From contig CAUEYX010000011.1 of the NCBI GenBank assembly GCA_959022495.1, positions 1 to 64,000 of the forward strand: a stretch of 64,000 nt of DNA, in the 5' to 3' direction. How positions within the stretch are numbered: the stretch's first letter is position 1; each line of letters starts with the position of its first letter. This document shows positions 1 through 7,617 of this stretch, one piece after another. Source of the stretch: an uncultured Lachnospiraceae bacterium (GTDB lineage: Bacteria > Bacillota > Clostridia > Lachnospirales > Lachnospiraceae). The notes below the pieces were generated by a model. That model saw nothing but the letters and a program-made list of their open reading frames with translations, did not search any database and was not told where the DNA came from. The position numbers were made by a program, and so were the translations under genes.

Positions 1-174
1 TTAGTGCTGCTTCGTTCCCGACCTGACACGGTTCACGGATTTCCGTCGCGTAAGACCCAAGCCTCAATGCCACTTGTCAAGGGCAGCTCTGCAAAGCTGT
101 GCCCTCTGCGCAATATCACCCCTGCTATAGCGGATTGCAGGTACAAGGTACCGCTAACACCCCGGCTGCACGAG
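1..174 (-). ncRNA. ffs: Signal recognition particle RNA, large Firmicutes type (5' part; 3' end outside window)
   Basis: Read on the minus strand, this matches the Bacillus/Clostridium scRNA. It has the early segment around GTAGCGG/TACCTGCAATCCGCT, the Alu-domain region, and the conserved helix 8 region with TCAGGTC, a GGAA tetraloop and GAAGCAGC. The pair closing the GGAA loop is G-C here instead of the usual C-G, a compensated change. The RNA is the scaffold for Ffh in co-translational targeting of membrane and secreted proteins. The 5' end is placed about 6 bases downstream of a good promoter on the same strand. The 3' strand of the long helix continues beyond base 1. Recognition rests on remembered family sequence, not a covariance-model search. 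Confidence 0.93.
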
Positions 175-179
175 TCTTA

Positions 180-208
180 ATTTTACATGGTTTTCCCTGA
201 AATGTCAA
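180..208 (-). promoter_or_regulatory. Sigma-A promoter of the SRP RNA
   Basis: On the minus strand, TTGACA (208-203) and TAAAAT (185-180) are separated by exactly 17 bases. Transcription would start near 174, matching the 5' end of the SRP RNA homology. Confidence 0.85.
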
Positions 209-246
209 TGGCGGGAGCCCAGTTTTATGGAGATACGGAGTGATCG

Positions 247-286
247 GAGGCAAAAATTTGCCTCACGGCATATTTAGTGCTAAAAT
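247..286 (+). promoter_or_regulatory. Promoter with overlapping palindrome, upstream of the radical SAM gene
   Basis: TTGCCT (258-263) and TAAAAT (281-286) have 17-base spacing. The -35 lies inside the palindrome GAGGCAAA-AA-TTTGCCTC (247-264), so a dimeric repressor could bind over it. Promoter reading is by consensus only; the operator role is inferred. Confidence 0.55.
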
Positions 287-319
287 CTCCATGTATGATG
301 AAAGAAACGGAGCACGCAG

Positions 320-2026
320 ATGAAGATTCTTTTAGCGGCGGTGAACGCCAAATATATCCATTCCAATCTGGCTGTATACAGCCTGCGGGCCTACGCGCGG
401 GAATATCAGGAAGAGATCCGGATTGCGGAATATACCATCAATCAGACTGTGGATGAGATCCTGATGGATATTTATATCAGGAAGCCGGACGTCCTCTGCT
501 TCTCATGCTACCTTTGGAATATCACCTACGTGGCACAGATCCTTGTGGAAGTGCCGAAGATCCTTCCAAGTGTAAAAATATGGCTGGGGGGTCCCGAAGT
601 GTCCTATGACGGGGCGGCAGCACTGGAGCGTCACCCTGGTGTGGAAGGGATTATGTACGGGGAGGGAGAAGCCACATTTCTTGAGCTGACGGAGTGCTGG
701 CACGGGGAAAAACCCCTGGCCGGAATCGAGGGCATTGTATACCGGGAGGAGAGCGGGGAGATCCGGGAGAATCCGCCCCGTCCGGTCCTTGATTTGAGTA
801 CCATTCCCTTTGCCTATGACAGGATCGAAGATTTTAAGAACCGCATTATTTACTATGAGTCCAGCAGGGGCTGTCCGTTCTCGTGCAGTTACTGCCTGTC
901 TTCCATTGATAAATGCCTGCGTTTCCGTGATGTGGGCATGGTGAAGGAGGAGCTTCAGTTCTTGATCGACCGGGAAGTACCCCAGGTGAAATTCGTGGAC
1001 CGCACGTTTAACTGTCGGCACGGCCACGCCATGGAGATCTGGACTTACATCAAAGAGCATGACAGAGGAATCACCAATTTTCATTTCGAGGCGGCGGCAG
1101 ATCTTCTCAGTGATGAGGAAATCAGCCTGATAAGGAGCATGCGCCCCGGACTGATCCAGCTGGAGATCGGCGTGCAGACCGTCAATGAAGCGGCCGTAAA
1201 GGAGATCCGGCGGACCATGGATCTTAAGAAAGTCAGAAGCAGGGTGGCAGAGATCCGGAAGGGCAGGAATGTGCATCAGCATCTGGATCTGATCGCCGGG
1301 CTTCCGGAGGAAGGGTATGAGAGCTTCGCCCGTTCCTTTGATACGGTATATGCCATGAAGCCGGAACAGCTTCAGCTGGGTTTTCTGAAAGTACTGAAAG
1401 GATCATTGATGCATGAGAAGGCCGGGGAGTACGGGCTTTTGTACCAGGACCGCCCGCCTTATGAAGTCCTTTCCACAAGGTGGCTGTCCTACGGGGAGAT
1501 CGTGCGGCTGAAGCGGGTGGAAGAAATGGTGGAAATTTATTACAACAGCGGCCAGTTCCGGCATACGCTGGAATATCTGGAACGGAAATTCTCTTCACCA
1601 TTTCAGATGTACGAAGCGCTGGCGGAGTATTATAAAGGGAACGGCCTTTTGGGGGTACAGCATTCCCGGATCGCGCGCTATGAGATCATAAGCCGCTTCG
1701 CTGTCCGCTATATGGAGGATGAAGCAGAGCAGAAAGAATGCATGGAGTGGTTGACATTGGACCTGTACTTGAGGGATAATGTGAAAAACCGTCCGGCATT
1801 CCTGAGAGACAATCAGGCAGGAAAAGAAACGGCAGCGGCATTCTACAAGAAAGAGGCACAAGAGCTGCGCTATCTGAAAGGGTATGAGGGGTGTGACGGC
1901 AGACAGCTGAGGAAGATGACTCACTTAGAGCGGCTGGGAGGGAAACTGCTGCTCTTTGATTACCGGAAGAGGGACCCGCTGACGGGGGATGCGGCTGTTT
2001 ATGAAATAGAGGAGAAGGATCAATGA
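320..2026 (+). CDS. B12-binding-domain radical SAM protein (DUF4080 type)
   Basis: This 568-residue protein has an N-terminal cobalamin-binding-like Rossmann region (about residues 1-140, with an LGGPE segment). A radical SAM core follows, with the cluster motif CxxxCxxC at C185, C189 and C192. The C-terminal region (about 370-568) corresponds to the DUF4080 domain seen in Clostridia. The family binds a 4Fe-4S cluster and cleaves S-adenosylmethionine, probably with cobalamin, for methylation or another radical reaction. The substrate is unknown. It starts at ATG 320 behind a weak GGAG site, and its stop overlaps the start of the next small gene, so the two are probably coupled. The family call is confident; the reaction is not predictable from sequence. 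Confidence 0.88.
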   Translation: MKILLAAVNAKYIHSNLAVYSLRAYAREYQEEIRIAEYTINQTVDEILMDIYIRKPDVLCFSCYLWNITYVAQILVEVPKILPSVKIWLGGPEVSYDGAAALERHPGVEGIMYGEGEATFLELTECWHGEKPLAGIEGIVYREESGEIRENPPRPVLDLSTIPFAYDRIEDFKNRIIYYESSRGCPFSCSYCLSSIDKCLRFRDVGMVKEELQFLIDREVPQVKFVDRTFNCRHGHAMEIWTYIKEHDRGITNFHFEAAADLLSDEEISLIRSMRPGLIQLEIGVQTVNEAAVKEIRRTMDLKKVRSRVAEIRKGRNVHQHLDLIAGLPEEGYESFARSFDTVYAMKPEQLQLGFLKVLKGSLMHEKAGEYGLLYQDRPPYEVLSTRWLSYGEIVRLKRVEEMVEIYYNSGQFRHTLEYLERKFSSPFQMYEALAEYYKGNGLLGVQHSRIARYEIISRFAVRYMEDEAEQKECMEWLTLDLYLRDNVKNRPAFLRDNQAGKETAAAFYKKEAQELRYLKGYEGCDGRQLRKMTHLERLGGKLLLFDYRKRDPLTGDAAVYEIEEKDQ

Positions 2027-2124
2027 ATTTTTATGATAAAAAAGTAAGACGCATCATATCTATTATCATTATTGTAATCGTGGCGGCCATGGTGCTGACC
2101 ATGGTCCTGCCCTATATCGCATGA
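2023..2124 (+). CDS. Small single-pass membrane protein, 33 residues
   Basis: An ATG at 2023 overlaps the stop of the upstream gene (ATGA). It opens a 33-codon frame ending TGA at 2122-2124. The peptide starts MNFYDKKVRR, followed by a continuous hydrophobic helix of about 20 residues (isoleucine and valine rich) and a short tail ending PYIA. Translational coupling, the positive-inside charge pattern and a clean transmembrane helix argue for a real gene. The next gene has its own Shine-Dalgarno sequence 24 bases further on. No function can be assigned. A membrane partner or anchor for the radical SAM protein or the VanW protein is possible but is inference. Confidence 0.65.
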   Translation: MNFYDKKVRRIISIIIIVIVAAMVLTMVLPYIA

Positions 2125-2147
2125 GAGACGTATAGGAGAGGGTAAGG

Positions 2148-3698
2148 GTGGCAGAAGTCAGGAAAAAGAAAAGACGCAGAAAATTAAGGATCAATAAGAC
2201 GGCGGCCCTGCTGATCGCGGGCTTGGTATCCTTCGCGGTGCTGGTGATTGTGGGCCTCAATGTGATGTTCCATTTCACCATCTCCAAATATGACCCGGAC
2301 ATCATTATCCCCGGTGTGAAGATCGGCGGAACGGATGTGTCGGGGATGAATGCGGCGCAGGCGGAGGCGGCGGTGAAAAAGGCAGTCCAGGACTATGCCT
2401 CACAGGAGATTACGCTCAGGCTGGACGCGGAGCGGGATGTGGAGGTCCTGCTGGCAGACTTGGGCGTGTACGCGGCGGATCTGGACCGCGCTGTGCGGGA
2501 TGCCCTGGATTACGGGAAGAAGGGAAGCCCCATCACCTGCTATAAGATATTGAAACGCGCGGAGAAAAATGAGAATGAGAAGAATTTCCCCGTAACATAT
2601 GAGATTTCAGTGGAATCCGCAGGCACCGCCCTGGAAGAAAAACTGGCAGGCATGCTCAAAGAGTCTGTGGACGCGACACTGACACAGAGCGGAGACGAAA
2701 CGGTTGTCACGGCGGATGTGCCGGGAGAAAAAGTGGACGTCCAAAAGACAGTGGATCAAATTAACAGCCTCATCGCGGAGAACCGAAAAGATGAGGGCAG
2801 CTCCGGGACAGCGGAAGCGGTGCTGACGGAGAAGCAGGCGGATATTACGGCGGAAGATTTGGAAAATATTACGGATGTACTGGGTTCTTTTACGACCTAT
2901 TACGGGGAGAGCAATGACGGCAGGACCATGAATGTGGAATCCGGTGCGGGGCATATCGGCGGGACGCTGGTACAGCCCGGGGAAGAAGTCTCCGCGGATG
3001 AGTTGATGGCGCCTTACACGGAGGAGAATGGCTATGCCATGGCAGCGTCCTACGAGAACAACGCGGTCGTGGAGTCTATGGGCGGCGGCATCTGCCAGGT
3101 GTCTACAACTCTGTACAATGCCCTGCTTCTGGCGGAGCTGGAAATAACAGAGCGGTATGAGCATTCCATGCAGGTGTCCTATGTGGAGCCTTCCATGGAC
3201 GCGGCCATCGCGGATGACGTGAAGGACCTGAAATTTTGCAATAACATGGAGACGCCGGTTTACATTGAGGCGGCGCTCTCGGAAGGAAATCTGACATTCC
3301 GTGTCTATGGAAAAGAAGTGCGGCCACAGGGGCGCACGGTGGAATATATCAGTGAAACGCTGGAAACGGTGGAATCGGATGAGACCCGGTATGTGGCGAC
3401 GGAAGATCCCATCGGCACGATGTACACACAGGATAACGGACATACGGGCCTGAAGGCGCAGCTGTGGAAGATTGTGTACGAGAACGGCGCGGAAGTGAGC
3501 CGGGAGGCTGTCAATTACAGCACATATCTGGCGGCGGGCAGGACTGTCGCCGTGGGGACATTCTCGGAGAACGAAGAGGCGTCAGCTAAAATGAACGCGG
3601 CTGTTGAATCCCAGAGTGAGGACCAGATCAACGCGGTCATCGCTGAGATGGCGGCAGGTGGAACACAGGGAACGGCAGACGCGGGGGAAGAAAATTAG
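2148..3698 (+). CDS. VanW family protein with peptidoglycan-binding-like N-terminal domain
   Basis: A GTG start at 2148 follows GGAGAGG. The 516-residue protein begins with a basic stretch and one transmembrane helix (about residues 22-45), giving a type II membrane topology. The next 200 residues resemble the putative peptidoglycan-binding domain found in YoaR/VanW proteins. The VanW domain follows, with its signature GGGICQVSTTLYNALL near residue 311. The C-terminal part is G5-like and alanine/glutamate rich. The family is widespread in Clostridia as an envelope protein of uncertain biochemical role. It is named after a gene in some vancomycin-resistance clusters, but nothing here suggests resistance. 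The next gene starts about 15 bases downstream. Confidence 0.9.
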   Translation: MAEVRKKKRRRKLRINKTAALLIAGLVSFAVLVIVGLNVMFHFTISKYDPDIIIPGVKIGGTDVSGMNAAQAEAAVKKAVQDYASQEITLRLDAERDVEVLLADLGVYAADLDRAVRDALDYGKKGSPITCYKILKRAEKNENEKNFPVTYEISVESAGTALEEKLAGMLKESVDATLTQSGDETVVTADVPGEKVDVQKTVDQINSLIAENRKDEGSSGTAEAVLTEKQADITAEDLENITDVLGSFTTYYGESNDGRTMNVESGAGHIGGTLVQPGEEVSADELMAPYTEENGYAMAASYENNAVVESMGGGICQVSTTLYNALLLAELEITERYEHSMQVSYVEPSMDAAIADDVKDLKFCNNMETPVYIEAALSEGNLTFRVYGKEVRPQGRTVEYISETLETVESDETRYVATEDPIGTMYTQDNGHTGLKAQLWKIVYENGAEVSREAVNYSTYLAAGRTVAVGTFSENEEASAKMNAAVESQSEDQINAVIAEMAAGGTQGTADAGEEN

Positions 3699-3712
3699 AG
3701 AAGGCAGTGGAG

Positions 3713-4768
3713 ATGAGATATGGAAAATTGACACAGACCGCATGGCAGCGGTCTGTGAGGAGACAATTGGATAAGCGGTGCGAGGAAGCGCTTTTGGGAC
3801 CGACGCCCTGGGAGACCTGTTCCGGGCTTGCGGGCGCGGACGGCGAAGCCTTCCTCTGGGCGGATGCCCACGCATCGGGGAATGCTGCCCGGACCGGGTA
3901 TTACGCGGTGCTCAAAGCGGCGGGGGACCTGGCGGCAAAGGGCGTGCGCGCCTCCTGCGTGTCTATCCGGGTTCTGTTTCCGCCGGGTGTGGAGGAAGAG
4001 CAGTTAAAAGAAGTCACAAAAGGCATTGAGGACGCGTGCGGCCGGATGGATATCCAGGTAACGTCCTTCCAGGGGGAGACCTCCGGCGCGGTGTCCGCGC
4101 TGACCGTCTGGGCAGCCGCCGCCGGGAAGGCCAGACGGCAGGGGCTGATCTGGGAGCGCGCGGGCAGAAATAGAACGGCTGTGAAGACACCGGGGCAGGA
4201 GATCGTGTTCTGCGGGTATGCGGGCCTGGAAGGGATGCTGCGCATTCTGGATGAATCGAAGGAGGAGCTGGGGACGAGATTTGTCTCGTCATTCCTCCGT
4301 CAGGCGCAGAGCCTGTCAGACCAGCTGGTGGTGCCAGCACAGATCCTTGCGCTTTTTGGGGAAGGGGAAGGAACACCGGAGACGCTGCCCGGGATTACGG
4401 CCGTTATCCAGGCAGGCAGCGGCGGCATACTGGCAGCCCTGTGGGAACTGGCTGAGACACTGCGCACGGGTTTTGAAGTGGATATGCAGGCAATCGGCAT
4501 CCGGCAGGAGACCGTGGAGATCTGCGAGTTCTATCGCCTCAACCCCTATCAGATTTCGTCCGCGGGAAGTTTCCTCATTGCCACAGAGGAGGCGCAGGCG
4601 GTGATCGAGATCCTGGAGAAGGCGGGGGCACGAGCCGGAAGGCTTGGGGTCACAAAGGCGCAGAACGCGCGGGTGATCACAAGCGGAGAAGAGGTAAGAT
4701 ATCTGGACAGGCCCGCGCCGGATGAGCTGACGCTGTGGCATGCCGGACGGCAGGACAGAAAATTATGA
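3713..4768 (+). CDS. AIR synthase-related protein (HypE/PurM-like fold)
   Basis: A protein of about 351 residues with an N-terminal PurM/HypE-like layout: a region with LAGADGEAFLWADAH, then KAAGDLAAKGVRASCVSI, typical of AIR synthase N-domains. The C-terminal AIRS-C-like half runs from about residue 160. PurM-fold enzymes bind ATP and activate amides or carbamoyl groups. This branch is found in Clostridia without hydrogenase genes and has no known substrate. I prefer ATG 3713 over the in-frame GTG at 3707, because AGAAGG lies 8 bases before the ATG. It sits close behind the VanW gene and just before an Lrp regulator and an aminotransferase, suggesting one operon. Confidence 0.7.
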   Translation: MRYGKLTQTAWQRSVRRQLDKRCEEALLGPTPWETCSGLAGADGEAFLWADAHASGNAARTGYYAVLKAAGDLAAKGVRASCVSIRVLFPPGVEEEQLKEVTKGIEDACGRMDIQVTSFQGETSGAVSALTVWAAAAGKARRQGLIWERAGRNRTAVKTPGQEIVFCGYAGLEGMLRILDESKEELGTRFVSSFLRQAQSLSDQLVVPAQILALFGEGEGTPETLPGITAVIQAGSGGILAALWELAETLRTGFEVDMQAIGIRQETVEICEFYRLNPYQISSAGSFLIATEEAQAVIEILEKAGARAGRLGVTKAQNARVITSGEEVRYLDRPAPDELTLWHAGRQDRKL

Positions 4769-4794
4769 GAAAACAAGAAGCAGGAGGAATCGAG

Positions 4795-5298
4795 ATGAAC
4801 GAGAAAAAAGAAGCCCTGAGGATGGAGATTCTTAAATATATTGAGAAACACAGCCGGGTCGACCTTAGTGAACTGGCGGTTCTGCTGGGAGCAGAGGAGG
4901 CGGACATCGCAAATGAAATGGCAGAAATGGAAAAAGAAAAGATTATCTGCGGTTACCATACGCTGATCGACTGGGACAAGACGGGCGTGGAGAAAGTGAC
5001 AGCGCTGATTGAGGTGCGGGTTACACCGCAGAGGGACCGGGGATTTGATAAGATCGCGGAGCGCCTGTACAATTACCCGGAGGTGTACGCGGTGTATCTG
5101 ATCTCCGGCAGTTATGACCTGCTGGTGACCATGGAAGGGAAGACACTCAAGGAAGTCTCCCGCTTTGTGTCCGAGAAGCTTTCCCCGCTGGATGGGGTCT
5201 TAAGCACCGCGACCCATTTTATACTTAAGAAATACAAAGACCACGGCACGATCATGGTGACGAAGAAAGAGTCGGAAAGGATACCGGTGACACTGTAA
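4795..5298 (+). CDS. Lrp/AsnC family transcriptional regulator
   Basis: The start is ATG 4795, chosen because AGGAGG sits seven bases upstream; a longer in-frame extension begins inside the previous gene. The 167-residue protein has an N-terminal winged helix (about residues 8-60, with VDLSELAVLLG) and a C-terminal RAM domain (about 65-150) that binds amino acids and forms multimers. Lrp/AsnC proteins control amino-acid metabolism. The stop codon overlaps the ATG of the downstream aminotransferase by one base (TAATG), so regulator and enzyme are translationally coupled. The aminotransferase or its substrate is therefore a likely target or effector. Confidence 0.9.
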   Translation: MNEKKEALRMEILKYIEKHSRVDLSELAVLLGAEEADIANEMAEMEKEKIICGYHTLIDWDKTGVEKVTALIEVRVTPQRDRGFDKIAERLYNYPEVYAVYLISGSYDLLVTMEGKTLKEVSRFVSEKLSPLDGVLSTATHFILKKYKDHGTIMVTKKESERIPVTL

Positions 5299-6470
5299 TG
5301 AGAAATCTATTATCAAAGAAAATTGTTGATATACAGCCTTCCGGAATCCGGAAATTCTTTGACGTGGCAAATGAAATGAAGGACGCTATCTCTCTCGGGG
5401 TGGGTGAGCCGGATTTTGACACGCCGTGGCGGATCAGGGAGGAAGGAATCTTCACACTTGAGAAAGGAAAGACTTTTTATACGTCCAACGCGGGCTTAAA
5501 AGAGCTCCGCCAGGAGATCTGCCGCTATTTAGAGCGCAAGATCCATGTCTCATATGATCCCATGAAAGAGACGCTGATCACAGTGGGAGGGAGCGAGGCC
5601 ATTGACGTGGGACTGCGCTGCATGCTTGATCCCGGCGACGAAGTGCTGATCCCCCAGCCCAGCTATGTGTCCTATCTGCCCTGCGCGGTCATGGCAGACG
5701 GAGTCCCGGTTGTAGTGCCGCTTCAGTATGAAAATGAGTTCAAGCTGACCGTAGAGGACCTTGAGAAATATACGACGCCAAAGACAAAGATCCTGATCAT
5801 GCCTTTTCCGAATAATCCGACAGGATCGATTATGACAAAAGAAGACCTGGAGCCCATCGCGGAGTTTGTAAAAGACCATGACCTGTATGTGATGTCAGAT
5901 GAGATCTATTCGGAACTTACTTATAAAACAGAGCATGTATCGATCGCCTCCCTGCCGGGAATGCGGGAGCGCACGCTGGTCATCAACGGCTTCTCCAAGG
6001 GGTTTGCCATGACAGGCTGGCGGCTGGGATACTGCTGCGGGCCGGAAGCCCTGATTGAGCAGATGACCAAGCTCCATCAGTTTGCCATTATGTGCGCGCC
6101 GACCAACAGCCAGTACGCGGCTGTGGAGGGTTTGAGAAACTGTGGGGATGAAGTGGAGGAGATGAGGAAATCCTATGACCAGAGAAGACGGTTCCTCATG
6201 CATGAATTCGCCCGCATGGGGCTGGAATGCTTCGAGCCTTTCGGCGCGTTCTATGTTTTCCCCAGCATTCAAGAATTTCACATGACCTCGGAAGAGTTTG
6301 CGACGCGGCTTCTCAATGAGGAGAAGGTGGCGGTCGTCCCGGGAACCGCGTTCGGAGAGTGCGGAGAAGGCTTCCTGCGGATTTCCTATGCCTATTCTCT
6401 GGATGACTTAAAGGAAGCGCTGGGGCGCCTGGGCAGCTTTATCCAGAGACTGAGAAATGAGAGAGTGTAA
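5298..6470 (+). CDS. PLP-dependent class I/II aminotransferase
   Basis: A 390-residue fold-type I enzyme of the AspC/AlaT/PatA group. Visible motifs are the N-terminal GVGEPDFDTP, the PNNPTG loop, YVMSDEIYSEL with the Asp that contacts the pyridoxal nitrogen, and NGFSKGFAMTGWRLGY with the Schiff-base lysine at K234. The C-terminal arginine region contains GFLRISYAYS. Such enzymes transfer amino groups between amino acids and 2-oxoglutarate or pyruvate; the exact amino acid cannot be read from sequence. Coupling to the Lrp-type regulator supports a role in controlled amino-acid metabolism. Confidence 0.92.
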   Translation: MRNLLSKKIVDIQPSGIRKFFDVANEMKDAISLGVGEPDFDTPWRIREEGIFTLEKGKTFYTSNAGLKELRQEICRYLERKIHVSYDPMKETLITVGGSEAIDVGLRCMLDPGDEVLIPQPSYVSYLPCAVMADGVPVVVPLQYENEFKLTVEDLEKYTTPKTKILIMPFPNNPTGSIMTKEDLEPIAEFVKDHDLYVMSDEIYSELTYKTEHVSIASLPGMRERTLVINGFSKGFAMTGWRLGYCCGPEALIEQMTKLHQFAIMCAPTNSQYAAVEGLRNCGDEVEEMRKSYDQRRRFLMHEFARMGLECFEPFGAFYVFPSIQEFHMTSEEFATRLLNEEKVAVVPGTAFGECGEGFLRISYAYSLDDLKEALGRLGSFIQRLRNERV

Positions 6471-6473
6471 GTT

Positions 6474-6965
6474 ATGATAAATATTGTACTCCTTGAGCCG
6501 GAGATCCCGGCCAATACAGGGAATATCGGGAGGACCTGCGTGGCGGCGGGAGCCAGGCTTCACCTGATCGAACCGCTTGGGTTCAGCCTTTCTGAGAAAG
6601 CGCTGAAGCGGGCGGGCATGGATTACTGGAAGAGTCTTGACGTGACCACATATATTGATTATCCGGATTTTCTTGAGAGAAATCCCGGAGCGAAGATCTA
6701 TATGGCGACGACAAAAGCAAAGAAGATTTATACCGAGATTTCTTATGAGCCGGACTGCTATATTATGTTCGGAAAAGAGAGCGCCGGGATTCCGGAGGAG
6801 ATCCTTGTTGAAAATAAAGAAAACTGTGTGAGAATACCTATGATAGGGGATATCCGGTCACTGAACCTGGGCAATTCTGCCGCTATTGTACTGTATGAAG
6901 CACTGCGCCAGAATGGATTTAGAGGAATGGAACTGGAAGGGGACCTGCATCGCCTGAGATGGTGA
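6474..6965 (+). CDS. trmL: tRNA (cytidine(34)-2'-O)-methyltransferase
   Basis: A 163-residue SPOUT-class enzyme, the usual length for TrmL (YibK). The three SPOUT motifs are present: EPEIPANTGNIGRT at the N-terminus, IMFGKESAGIP in the middle, and IPMIGDIRSLNLGNSAAI near the C-terminus that forms the trefoil knot binding S-adenosylmethionine. It methylates the 2'-OH of wobble position 34 in tRNA-Leu isoacceptors. The gene follows the aminotransferase by three bases and ends this operon. The next 90 bases are AT-rich and lead to a new promoter. Confidence 0.93.
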   Translation: MINIVLLEPEIPANTGNIGRTCVAAGARLHLIEPLGFSLSEKALKRAGMDYWKSLDVTTYIDYPDFLERNPGAKIYMATTKAKKIYTEISYEPDCYIMFGKESAGIPEEILVENKENCVRIPMIGDIRSLNLGNSAAIVLYEALRQNGFRGMELEGDLHRLRW

Positions 6966-7057
6966 GCGGGTCCCTGTCTTTTTAACAGCGAAGCAGAGCC
7001 GGAAACATATATATTAGTATAAATAATATATATATTTTAAAAACACTTATAAATCTT

Positions 7058-7086
7058 TTGAATATTTCTCTGTATTGTTATATAAT
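7058..7086 (+). promoter_or_regulatory. Sigma-A promoter of the V-ATPase operon
   Basis: TTGAAT (7058-7063), a 17-base spacer and a perfect TATAAT (7081-7086) sit in a very AT-rich stretch about 130 bases before the first V-ATPase gene. Confidence 0.8.
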
Positions 7087-7214
7087 GAGGTGGACTTGAG
7101 TGTTAAGATTGTGTTAAGATTATAGCCTGCATGAAACAGGAAGGATTGGAAAAACTAAGGGGACGAGAAGTCCGGAAGGACGAGAAGTCTGTCAGGAAAG
7201 GTGGTGTGCAGATT

Positions 7215-7523
7215 ATGGTAGAAGAGACGATCCGCTCCATCCGTGAGGCGGAAGGGCAGGCGGACGCGGTTGTAAGAGAAGCAGAGCAGAGAGCCCGCGG
7301 CATCTTTGAAGAAGCAAAGAAAAGAGCCGGGCAGAGGGCGGCTGAAATCGTCGGAAAGGCAGAGGAGGAAGCTGCCGGGACGGCAGAAGAAGCGCGGAAG
7401 AAGGGCGGCCTGACAGAAGCGGAGCAGGATGCGGCGACGCGGGAGTCCGTCAGGAAACTGAAGGAGGAAGCAATGTCAAGGGAACAGGAAGCCGCGGCCC
7501 TTGTGATCTCCATGCTCGCCTGA
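7215..7523 (+). CDS. ntpF: V-type ATPase peripheral-stalk subunit (G/H type)
   Basis: ATG 7215 follows a GGTGG-type site and gives 102 residues; a longer frame from 7131 has no good ribosome binding site. The product is almost entirely a charged helix rich in Ala, Glu, Arg and Lys, with the IREAE start typical of the V/A-ATPase stalk subunit that pairs with subunit E. Being first in the operon, before I, K, E, C, F, A, B and D, it takes the place of E. hirae ntpF. In the complex it forms the right-handed coiled coil linking the catalytic head to subunit I. Low complexity makes the call depend mainly on context and length. Confidence 0.82.
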   Translation: MVEETIRSIREAEGQADAVVREAEQRARGIFEEAKKRAGQRAAEIVGKAEEEAAGTAEEARKKGGLTEAEQDAATRESVRKLKEEAMSREQEAAALVISMLA

Positions 7524-7617
7524 GAAAAGGGTTTGTCAAGACGCGGATGGAAACCGTGCGCGGGCATCGTCTGCGTAAAGGCAGCAGAATATCAAAGAGT
7601 GAAGGAGGGATAAGCAG

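Noticed and set aside
2148..3698. Vancomycin resistance from the VanW-family gene
   Set aside because: VanW domains are common envelope proteins in Clostridia. No vanHAX, vanRS or other resistance genes are present.
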